This document shows positions 42,956 through 50,729 of a DNA stretch of 51,009 bases, in pieces. Within the stretch, counting starts at the first letter, position 1, and every line of letters begins with the position of its first letter. The notes beneath the pieces are model-generated. The model ran no database searches, was not told the DNA's origin, and worked only from the letters and a program-made list of their open reading frames with translations. A program made the position numbers and the translations under genes. The DNA comes from an uncultured Anaeromyxobacter sp. (GTDB taxonomy: Bacteria; Myxococcota; Myxococcia; Myxococcales; Anaeromyxobacteraceae), in assembly GCA_903855945.1 (NCBI GenBank), contig CAIOAK010000098.1:1-51009 (forward strand), in the 5' to 3' direction.

Positions 42956-44623
42956 TTGCACGAACACCGCAGGCACATTTTCCCTGCACTGGCTGCCCTT
43001 CTCGGCTCCCTCCTCTCGGCCTGCGGTGGCACGAGCGACTCGACCCCGTCCCCACCGCCCGTCGGGACCCTGGAGGTCGCCTGCAGCGGGACCTCCTGCG
43101 GCGCCGCGAGCCCGACGCAGTACTCCGGCTCGGGCGTGGGGATCTGGCGGTACCGCAACACGGGCGACTCCGCGGCGTCGGTCGACATCGACATCTCGGG
43201 CGTGTCGGCGGGCCAGCAGGCCCTGCTCCTCTTCTCGAACGGGAGCATGAGGTCGGCATCGCTGCCTGCGGTGGGGACGCTCGCCTCCCCCGCCCGGTTC
43301 GCGCCCGCAGCCCCCGTCACCGATCCGATGGGCGGCATCGATCGGGACGAACGCCCGCGCGACGCATTCCACTCCGAGCTGCTCCGCTGGAACGCGGAGG
43401 CGGCGGAGCTTCTCCAGCGACGCGACCCCGCCTCGCGCGGCAGCGCTGCGCTCGGCACGCCCCGGCCTGCCTCGTCCACGCCGGCGGTGGGATCCAGCAA
43501 GAGCTGGTACCAGGCCGCCACCCCGGCCGGCACCTACACCGCCGTGGTGAAGGCGGTATGCAACCTCACCGCCTCTCCGGGGCGCAAGGCGGTCTTCTGG
43601 GTGGACCCGGCCTCGACCGCATCCGGCAGCATCGGCGACTCCGACCTCGTCTTCTTCCAGAACGTCTTCTGCGGCGCCACGGGCGGCTTCGCCAGGGTGA
43701 TCGAGGCGCTCGGAGACGTCTGGGGCGCGGGCGCGGCGCAGTACACGAACGTGATCCAGGACGAGCCGGTCCTCCAGGACGTGAACATCCTCTTCCTCGA
43801 GGTGAAGCAGAACGTCTGGGCGGGATACTTCGCGAGCGCGAACAACCTCCTCAAGTCCAGCGTTCCCGCCTCGAACGAGGCGCTCGCCTTCTTCATCGAC
43901 TCGGCCCAGGTGCGCAAGAGCCTGCCGGCCAGCGAGGACTACATCGGCTCGACGCTCCTCCACGAGCTCACACACATGGTCAACTTCAACCAGCGCAACA
44001 TCGTGCGCGGATACGACTTCAGAAGCGACACCTGGCTCGAGGAGATGAGCGCGATGATGACCGAGGACATCGTGGTCCCCTCGGTCACGACGAACCGATA
44101 CTCCAGCATCCCCGGGCAGCGGGTGCGCGGATACATCCGGTCGGGAGGCGGAGCGAGTCTCCTGAACTGGTCCTTCCCGGCCCAGGATGCGTATTCGGTG
44201 GGCGGCTCGCTCGATGGCTTCCTCGACCGGCGGTACGGTACCGCCATCTGGAAGGGTCAGGTCGACTGTCCCGGTGGAGCGTCGTGGAGCTGCATGGACG
44301 GCCTGATCCGCACGGCCGGGGGCGAAGGATTCGCCGACGAGTTCGCCCGGCTCGGGGCGACGATCTTCGGGCTCGTCCCGGCGGCGACCACGCCGGACGG
44401 CTACGGCTTCCCCCGGAAGCTCGCGGGCGAGTACACGCTCGACGCCATCGACCCCACCACGTACACATCCTACCGTCCCGCGACGGCCACCTCCCTCGGC
44501 GTGACCTTCGATCCGGGAACCCAGACCTACCTGCTCGACACCATCCCGTCCGGCGGAACGCGCTACCAGCGCAACGGCGTGTCGGTCCCTGCGGGAACGT
44601 CGATCATGCTGGTGGTCCAGTAG
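42956..44623 (+). CDS. Lipoprotein zinc metalloprotease, M30 (hyicolysin)-like
   Basis: A 555-residue exported protease. TTG 42956 is the start, eight bases after AGGAG; it gives MHEHRRHIFPALAALLGSLL and a lipobox LSAC with C23, so the protein is probably lipid-anchored. The zincin motif HELTHMVNFNQ (336-346) is followed by a further acidic segment, DTWLEEMSAMMTEDI, carrying the likely third ligand Glu, the arrangement seen in M30 peptidases. The N-terminal part has a beta-rich domain with GVGIWRYRNTGDSAASVDID. Several cysteine pairs (CSGTSC, CPGGASWSC) suggest disulfides. It lies 38 bp before an HtrA protease on the same strand. Substrate unknown. Confidence 0.8.
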   Translation: MHEHRRHIFPALAALLGSLLSACGGTSDSTPSPPPVGTLEVACSGTSCGAASPTQYSGSGVGIWRYRNTGDSAASVDIDISGVSAGQQALLLFSNGSMRSASLPAVGTLASPARFAPAAPVTDPMGGIDRDERPRDAFHSELLRWNAEAAELLQRRDPASRGSAALGTPRPASSTPAVGSSKSWYQAATPAGTYTAVVKAVCNLTASPGRKAVFWVDPASTASGSIGDSDLVFFQNVFCGATGGFARVIEALGDVWGAGAAQYTNVIQDEPVLQDVNILFLEVKQNVWAGYFASANNLLKSSVPASNEALAFFIDSAQVRKSLPASEDYIGSTLLHELTHMVNFNQRNIVRGYDFRSDTWLEEMSAMMTEDIVVPSVTTNRYSSIPGQRVRGYIRSGGGASLLNWSFPAQDAYSVGGSLDGFLDRRYGTAIWKGQVDCPGGASWSCMDGLIRTAGGEGFADEFARLGATIFGLVPAATTPDGYGFPRKLAGEYTLDAIDPTTYTSYRPATATSLGVTFDPGTQTYLLDTIPSGGTRYQRNGVSVPAGTSIMLVVQ

Positions 44624-44661
44624 TGCGCGCAGGCCCCGCGGCTTCGGGGCGGAGATCCACC

Positions 44662-46095
44662 ATGCATCGGTTCGCGAAGGTCGTCTCATCCATGCGGCTC
44701 GCCGGGGCGCTCTCGCTCCTCGCGATCTCCGTTCCCGCCAGCGCCCAGTCGGCCAAGGGGGCCTCGAGCTCCCCGATCCTTCACGAGATGAACGCGGCGG
44801 TCACGCGGGTCGTCGAGAAGGTGTCACCGGCCGTCGTCCAGATCCGGGTCACCGGCTACGGACCCGCCGGCGAGGGCGGCGCGGAGGGGCAGCTGCTCAC
44901 CCGCCAGCGCACCATCGGGTCGGGCGTCATCGTCGATCCCACCGGATACATCCTCACGAACGAGCACGTCATCCGGGGCGCCCAGAAGATCCAGGTGGTC
45001 CTCCCGGGGACGCCCGGCCAGGAGGGCGCCGCAGCCGGGCGGCAGCGCGTCCGGGACGCTCGCATCGTCGGCACCGCGCCCAGCATCGACCTGGCGCTCC
45101 TGCGGATCGACGCCACGGGGCTCCCCACGCTGCCCCTCGACCCCTCGGCCAAGGTGAAGCAGGGGGAGATGGTCCTCGCCATCGGGAGTCCGCAGGGGCT
45201 CGCCAGCACGGTCACCATGGGGGTGGTCTCCGCATCGGCCCGTCAGATCGACGCGGCCACGCCGCTGCCCACGCCCATGCTCCTCATCCAGACCGACGCC
45301 CCCATCAACCTGGGCAACAGCGGGGGACCGCTCGTGAACGTCGACGGGGTGATGGTGGGGATCAACACCTTCATCGTCAGCCAGTCGGGCGGCAGCCATG
45401 GGCTGGGCTTCGCCATCCCGGCCCCCATGGTCCGCTTCGCCTACGACAACCTGCGCAAGTACGGCTACGTGCGCCGGATCGAGGCCGGGATCACGGCGCA
45501 GGCCGTGTCCACGGGCATGGGCGCCGGGCTGGGGCTGCCACGCGACTGGGGCGTGGTGGTGTCCGACGTGGCGCCGGGATCGGCGGCCGCCGCGGCCGGG
45601 GTTCGCCCGGGGGACGTCATCGACGCGTTCGACGGCCACGCCATCGACAGCCTGCCGGCGCTCACCGGCGCGCTCTTCCTGCACCGGGTCGGCGACCCGG
45701 TGGAACTGGCGCTGCTGCGCGGCGACCAGCGAATTGCACTGATCGTGAATGCGCCGGAGGCCAAGCAGCCCACCGACCTCCTCGCCGACCTGGCGAACCC
45801 GGACCAGGGGCTCGTACCCCGCCTCGGCATCCTGGGGGTGGACGTGAGCGACAAGCTGCGCGGCATCATCCCCCCGCTTCGCATCGGCTACGGGGTGGTG
45901 GTGGCGGCACGCACGGTGGAGGGGGGCGGGATCGGGTTGCAGCCCGGGGACGTCATCCATGCCATCAACCGGGACCGGGTCGAGTCGGTGGAGGGGCTCC
46001 GCCAGGCCATCCTGGCGACGAAGCCGGGGGAGCCGATCGTGCTCCAGGTGGAGCGCCAGGGGCGCCTCTCCTACCTGGCGTTCGAGCTGGAGTGA
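44662..46095 (+). CDS. HtrA/DegP-type serine protease with two PDZ domains
   Basis: A 477-residue periplasmic S1C protease/chaperone. The ATG at 44662 opens a signal peptide (MHRFAKVVSSMRLAGALSLL, then PASAQS). The triad is H102 (TNEHVI), D143 (PSIDLALLRI) and S220 (NLGNSGGPL). PDZ1 lies at about 290-370 (VVVSDVAPGSAAAAAGVRPG, carboxylate-binding GLPRDWG) and PDZ2 at about 385-475 (PRLGILGVDVSDK, GGGIGLQPGDVIHAINRDRV). It degrades or refolds damaged envelope proteins. It follows the metalloprotease closely and probably shares its transcript. Convergent with the diguanylate cyclase across a palindromic hairpin. Confidence 0.92.
   Translation: MHRFAKVVSSMRLAGALSLLAISVPASAQSAKGASSSPILHEMNAAVTRVVEKVSPAVVQIRVTGYGPAGEGGAEGQLLTRQRTIGSGVIVDPTGYILTNEHVIRGAQKIQVVLPGTPGQEGAAAGRQRVRDARIVGTAPSIDLALLRIDATGLPTLPLDPSAKVKQGEMVLAIGSPQGLASTVTMGVVSASARQIDAATPLPTPMLLIQTDAPINLGNSGGPLVNVDGVMVGINTFIVSQSGGSHGLGFAIPAPMVRFAYDNLRKYGYVRRIEAGITAQAVSTGMGAGLGLPRDWGVVVSDVAPGSAAAAAGVRPGDVIDAFDGHAIDSLPALTGALFLHRVGDPVELALLRGDQRIALIVNAPEAKQPTDLLADLANPDQGLVPRLGILGVDVSDKLRGIIPPLRIGYGVVVAARTVEGGGIGLQPGDVIHAINRDRVESVEGLRQAILATKPGEPIVLQVERQGRLSYLAFELE
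45735..45749. repeat. Dispersed palindrome copy, 10/12 match
   Basis: TGCACT-GAT-CGTGAA lies in the first PDZ-coding part of htrA, in the frame read A-L-I-V-N, the same as the perfect copies. Confidence 0.35.
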
Positions 46096-46102
46096 TCCGA
46101 GT

Positions 46103-46116
46103 GCCCCGTACGGGGC
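46103..46116. terminator. Symmetric hairpin between convergent htrA and diguanylate cyclase
   Basis: GCCCCGTACGGGGC is a perfect 14-bp palindrome in the 22-bp gap between two convergent stop codons. It can fold with a GTAC loop on either strand. It lacks a T-tract, so if it ends transcription it does so weakly or with Rho, in both directions. Confidence 0.35.
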
Positions 46117-46117
46117 T

Positions 46118-48739
46118 CTAGCCCTCCGGCGGGGCCCGGAGGTGCTTCCCCAGCGCCACGTCGTGCGACAGGATGTGGTAGCGGAACCACTCCGGTAGCC
46201 GCTTCGTCGCCCAGTGGCGGAACCCCAGCGTCACCCCGTTCTGCTCCAGCTCCAGCAGGAACCGTCGGGAGTCGGCGACGAAGTGGGCGTGCGCCTCCTC
46301 GTGGCGCGTGCGGGACGGGTAGGCGCTCTTCCGCATGAGTTCCTCCTCGAGCCCGAAGTGATCGACCACCGTGGCGATGAAAACCACCAGCCCGGGGCGC
46401 ACATTCTCTGCGTCGCCGAGGTCCACCCGCTCGATGAAGTCGGCGATCCCCTCCGCGAGCTCCCGATGCTCCGCGTCGAAGGGCCCGTACCCGGTCTCCA
46501 TGAAGCCAGACGGATTGCAGGGCTTCCCGTCGGACGTGTCCTTCTCCGCATTCTGGACGGCCCCCATGTCGACCCAGGACTCGGCGCACTGCACCTGGTT
46601 GCGCCCCCCGTTCTTGGCGGCATAGAGGGCATCGTCGGCCCGGTGGATCATGGTGTGGAGGGAGTCCTCCGGCCGCATCTCGGCGACGCCGAAGCTGGCG
46701 GTCACCCGGCCCACGCTCCCGATCTGTGCCCCCTCCAGGTGGGTGCGCAGCTTCTCGGCGAGGCGGGCCGCTCCCGCGGCGTCGGTCATCGAGGCGATGA
46801 TGGCGAACTCCTCTCCGCCCCACCGGGCCACCAGGTCCGAGTCGCGCACCCGCGCGGCGAGGAGCCGGGCGGTCGCGGAGAGCACCTGGTCGCCGGCGGC
46901 GTGCCCGAACCGGTCGTTCACGTCCTTGAAGTGGTCGAGGTCGACGATCACGACGGAGAGCGGATGCCGGAATCGGTGGGCCCGCGCGAATTCGCGGGCC
47001 ATCGCCTCGTTGAAGCTCTGCCGGTTGGCGATCCCGGTCAGCGCGTCGGTGTCGGCCTTCCGCGCCATCGCACGGGCGCGACCCTCGGCCTCGTTCCGCT
47101 TCTGGGTCAGTTGCGCCTCGGTCCCGAACTGCGCCTGCAGCAGGACGAAGATGGAGATCACGCCGATGCTCAGGATGAGGGTGATGGCGATGCCGAGGAG
47201 CCGGCTCATCCCGGTCAGGGTCTCCGCCCGGAGCGAGACGACCGAGGCACCCATCCACGGCAACGGGGAACGCACCGCAACCTGGCGTTGCCGGTCGAGG
47301 CGAACCCATGCGGCTCCGCTCCACGGACCCGGCATGAGCGGACTTTCCCCGCCGACCACCCCCGCCGGCTGCGCGGCTCCTGCCCAGACCACCCTTCCCC
47401 GATCCCAGCCCTCTCCCGCCAGGATCACCCGCCCGTCGTCCGACACCAGGAGGGAGACCCCGGTGCCGCGGGGACCGAAGGAATCGCGATCGATCACCTG
47501 CTCCACCACGGCGACGCCCAGGATGGCACCGCTTCCATCCCGGACCGGCCCGGCGGCGAGGAACACCGGCGTGCCCCCGCTGCCCCGGGCGCCGATGGTG
47601 TGCACATCCCGCCCCTCCACGGCGGCGCGGAACCAGGGGCCGTCGGCGACCCTCGCCTCCAGGTTGTCCTCCGGGCCACCCCGCAACGAGGAGGCCACCA
47701 CCCGCCCACCCGTGTCGATCAGGTAGGAGGCCGGATCGCCATTCTCTCCCGCGACGGCGTCGAGGAGGTCGTGGAGGCGCGCCTTGTCCCCGAGGGCCAG
47801 CGCGGGCGAGAGATCGAACGCCGCGACGACGCGCTGAAGGGTCCGGAGCGAGTCGACCGTCCCGGAGAGTTCCATGGCGAGGTGGTCCTGCACGCTAGCG
47901 GCACCGGCCTGGGCATCGGCCTGCAGTTCCCGGTCGCGCTGGCTGCCGAGCCGTTCGGTGAAGACCCAGCCGCCGGCGAGGATGGCGAACAAGGCCGCGT
48001 TGAGCGCCCAGAAGAAGCGCCTTCGCTTCTTCGCCACCCGCCCGTTCGGATCGAGGGAGATCCCGTGGGCCCAGACGCCGACGGTCGCCACGCCGATTCC
48101 GAGGACGCAGACCACCTGGATGGGGATGCCCGTGACCGCCAGGAAGGCCTCCTCGGTGGGCCAGCCCGTCGGCACCACCGGAGAGGCGGGGACGAAGATG
48201 CCGCTCGCAACCCCGAAGATCGACAGCCCGACGGCGGTCCAGAAGAGTTCCTGGCCGACCTCGCCATCCGGCCGTGCGCCTCCTCCCGATGCGGCCCCGA
48301 TCACGAGCGCCGCTCCCAGCGTGGCCGGCAGTGCGGCCAGGAGCCTCACCGCCGTGCCCAGGCTCGAGACGCCCCACACGGACGCCACCAGGAGCGGGAG
48401 CAGGGCCACCGCTCCGGTGACCCAGGGTGCCGGTCCGCTCCCGTGGGTCACCGCTCGGGCACGCCGGGCGAACTCGAGGAGGAGCAGGTAGCTCGCGAGG
48501 GAGAGGAGGGAGGTGACGGACGCCGGGACGAGTTGCCCCCCGAGGGCGGTCTGCACGAGCTGGATCCACGCGACGATTCCGTAGAGGAAGGCGAAGGCCG
48601 AGAGCCACTCCCAGGGCAGGCGCCCGCTCTCCGAGCGTGGCTGGACGGCTGCAACCGCACCCAGGGCGACCATCGCGAGCCCGTACACGAAGTAGACGTA
48701 GTCGAGCTGGGCGACGTAGAACTCGATCATTGCCGCCAT
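46118..48739 (-). CDS. Diguanylate cyclase with membrane/periplasmic sensor and C-terminal bacteriohaemerythrin
   Basis: An 873-residue c-di-GMP synthase. Order: about seven membrane helices (1-230), another helix near 245-262, a Cache-like periplasmic sensor (about 265-500, LIDTGGRVVASSLRGGPEDN, GVAVVEQVID), a last helix (about 505-530), GGDEF (560-725) and haemerythrin (745-870). The active loop is W640 plus GGEEF (641-645). The inhibitory I-site RDSD sits five residues before it. Haemerythrin ligands are visible: EH in FDAEHREL, H and E in VDHFGLEEE, HxxxH in RHEEAHAHF, and H-I-x-x-x-D in WFRYHILSHD. The di-iron site binds O2, so c-di-GMP output is probably oxygen-controlled. Confidence 0.92.
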   Translation of the reverse strand: MAAMIEFYVAQLDYVYFVYGLAMVALGAVAAVQPRSESGRLPWEWLSAFAFLYGIVAWIQLVQTALGGQLVPASVTSLLSLASYLLLLEFARRARAVTHGSGPAPWVTGAVALLPLLVASVWGVSSLGTAVRLLAALPATLGAALVIGAASGGGARPDGEVGQELFWTAVGLSIFGVASGIFVPASPVVPTGWPTEEAFLAVTGIPIQVVCVLGIGVATVGVWAHGISLDPNGRVAKKRRRFFWALNAALFAILAGGWVFTERLGSQRDRELQADAQAGAASVQDHLAMELSGTVDSLRTLQRVVAAFDLSPALALGDKARLHDLLDAVAGENGDPASYLIDTGGRVVASSLRGGPEDNLEARVADGPWFRAAVEGRDVHTIGARGSGGTPVFLAAGPVRDGSGAILGVAVVEQVIDRDSFGPRGTGVSLLVSDDGRVILAGEGWDRGRVVWAGAAQPAGVVGGESPLMPGPWSGAAWVRLDRQRQVAVRSPLPWMGASVVSLRAETLTGMSRLLGIAITLILSIGVISIFVLLQAQFGTEAQLTQKRNEAEGRARAMARKADTDALTGIANRQSFNEAMAREFARAHRFRHPLSVVIVDLDHFKDVNDRFGHAAGDQVLSATARLLAARVRDSDLVARWGGEEFAIIASMTDAAGAARLAEKLRTHLEGAQIGSVGRVTASFGVAEMRPEDSLHTMIHRADDALYAAKNGGRNQVQCAESWVDMGAVQNAEKDTSDGKPCNPSGFMETGYGPFDAEHRELAEGIADFIERVDLGDAENVRPGLVVFIATVVDHFGLEEELMRKSAYPSRTRHEEAHAHFVADSRRFLLELEQNGVTLGFRHWATKRLPEWFRYHILSHDVALGKHLRAPPEG

Positions 48740-48745
48740 GCTGCC

Positions 48746-48760
48746 ATCTCTTCTAGTGAA
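48746..48760. repeat. Dispersed palindrome copy (10/12) in a divergent promoter gap
   Basis: ATCTCT-TCT-AGTGAA lies in the 27-bp gap between the divergent diguanylate cyclase and EamA genes, followed by an AT-rich TTTTTAGTG. It is the only copy found outside coding sequence, and it shares CTTCTAGTGAATT with the copy at 38441. Confidence 0.4.
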
Positions 48761-48766
48761 TTTTTA

Positions 48767-49660
48767 GTGCGCCGTCACCCCTATCTGCTGCTCTCCGGCG
48801 CGGCGCTCCTGTGGGCCGGGAACTTCGTGCTGGGGCGTGCCATGCACGGCCGGATCCCGCCGGTCGGCCTGGCCTTCTGGCGCTGGTCGCTGGCGCTGGC
48901 GGTGCTCCTCGTGCTCTTCGGCCGGCGGTTCCTGGCCCAGCGCCGGCCGCTGCTCGCACGCTGGGGCGTGGTGGTGGCGCTCGGGGTCCTCGGCGTGGGG
49001 AACTTCAACCTGTTCCTCTACGTCGGGCTCCAGTCCACGACCGCCGCCAACGCGCTGCTCCTCAACGCCGCCGCTCCGGCCTTCATCCTGGCCCTCTCCT
49101 TCGCCACGGGTCAGGGGCGCCCCACCCTCCGCATGGTCGCGGGGGTCCTCCTCTCCCTCGCCGGGGTCGCCGTCATCCTCTCCCACGGCGACCCGGGGAC
49201 CCTCTATTCACTACGAGTGAATCGCGGCGACCTGTGGGTGCTGGCGGCGGTGCTCTCCTGGTCGATCTACACGGTGGTCCTGCCTCGCCGGCCGCCGGGG
49301 GTCGACCCCATGGTGCTGCTCACCGCGACCACGCTCGTCGGCACGGCGTGGATCGCGCCCTTCTACGCCTGGGAGGTCGCACGCGGGCTCCGGGTCACCC
49401 CTGACCTGCCCACGCTCGCGAGCATCGCCTACGTGGGGATCTTCGCCTCGCTCGTGGCCTACGCCCTCTGGAACGCCGGCGTGGCCCTCGCGGGGCCGGG
49501 GCGGGCCGGGGTCTCGCTCAACCTGATGCCGGCCTTCGGCACCGTCCTCGCCGTGATCCTGCTGGGGGAGCCCTTCCAGGGCTTCCAGGCCGCCGGCATC
49601 GGGCTCATCGGCGCGGGGGTAGCGCTCGTGCAGTTCCGCCCCGGCACCTCCTCATCCTGA
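48767..49660 (+). CDS. EamA/DMT-family transporter
   Basis: A 297-residue membrane protein with ten helices in two EamA repeats. The first starts YLLLSGAALLWAGNFVLGRA and the second includes GDLWVLAAVLSWSIYTVVLP; AFGTVLAVILLGEPFQGFQA is the typical penultimate segment. These proteins export amino acids, nucleobases or other small metabolites. GTG 48767 is the only start close to the first helix; no ribosome-binding site is obvious. Only 27 bp separate it from the divergent diguanylate cyclase start, so one of the starts may be further in or the mRNA nearly leaderless. Substrate unknown. Confidence 0.88.
   Translation: MRRHPYLLLSGAALLWAGNFVLGRAMHGRIPPVGLAFWRWSLALAVLLVLFGRRFLAQRRPLLARWGVVVALGVLGVGNFNLFLYVGLQSTTAANALLLNAAAPAFILALSFATGQGRPTLRMVAGVLLSLAGVAVILSHGDPGTLYSLRVNRGDLWVLAAVLSWSIYTVVLPRRPPGVDPMVLLTATTLVGTAWIAPFYAWEVARGLRVTPDLPTLASIAYVGIFASLVAYALWNAGVALAGPGRAGVSLNLMPAFGTVLAVILLGEPFQGFQAAGIGLIGAGVALVQFRPGTSSS
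49207..49221. repeat. Dispersed palindrome copy, perfect
   Basis: TTCACT-ACG-AGTGAA, extendable to a 17-bp palindrome with flanking A and T, lies in the EamA gene. It is read S-L-R-V-N with codons TCA, CTA, CGA and AAT. Confidence 0.65.
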
Positions 49661-49667
49661 GCTTGCG

Positions 49668-50129
49668 ATGCAGTATGGTGGTGGGGTGACCACCCTCGCC
49701 CAGCGCATTCCGCACGTCTTTCCCCGCGCCGACCTGGCCATCCTGCTCGCGCCCACCTACGCCGGGTCGCTGGCGGTAGACGAGGACATCGCCCAGGAGC
49801 GGCTCGGCCGCGCGCTCGCCGATCCGGCGCTCCTCGCCGGGATCTACGCCGCCATCGGCGAGGCGCTGGAGGCCACCCGGGGGCCGCGTACCGACCCCGA
49901 CGCCCAGCTCGACCGGATCTCGAAGGCGCTCCAGAAGCGGCGCTGGCGGGTCCGGCCCGTGGATCCCACACCGGGGGTGTCGGCGGTGTCGATCTGGCTG
50001 AACCTCGCCATCGGGCTCGCGCCCGAGTCGATGCGGGAGACGCTCGCATCGGGCAAGGGCGCGGCCATGCTCGCGGCCGGCCTCCGGGAGGTGGCCGCGA
50101 GCCTGGTGAAGGACCTGTCCCGCGGCTGA
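49668..50129 (+). CDS. Hypothetical 153-residue protein
   Basis: The ORF starts at ATG 49668 (MQYGGGVTTLAQRIPHVFPR). GTG 49686 (VTTLAQRIP) is an alternative preceded by a TATGGT -10-like box six bases away. The protein is soluble and mostly helical: ILLAPTYAGSLAVDEDIAQE, LLAGIYAAIGEALEATRG, AQLDRISKALQKRRWRVRPV, and a conserved-looking middle VSAVSIWLNLAIGLAPESMR. No signal peptide, membrane helix or known motif is visible. It lies 7 bases after the EamA stop on the same strand and is convergent with rubrerythrin. Function unknown. Confidence 0.65.
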   Translation: MQYGGGVTTLAQRIPHVFPRADLAILLAPTYAGSLAVDEDIAQERLGRALADPALLAGIYAAIGEALEATRGPRTDPDAQLDRISKALQKRRWRVRPVDPTPGVSAVSIWLNLAIGLAPESMRETLASGKGAAMLAAGLREVAASLVKDLSRG

Positions 50130-50145
50130 AGTCCGCGCGCGGCGG

Positions 50146-50646
<501 letters not shown>

Positions 50647-50729
50647 GGAACGACCTCTACCGTTGCCGGTGGAGGTCGCCCTTGATCGCCGTCATGGATG
50701 CCCGGAAGGGTGGTCTCTACGTCCCGTCT

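Noticed and set aside
46214-49660. 1148-codon plus-strand frame ending in the EamA gene
   Set aside because: The first 850 codons are antisense to the diguanylate cyclase. Only the part from GTG 48767 shows transporter helices.
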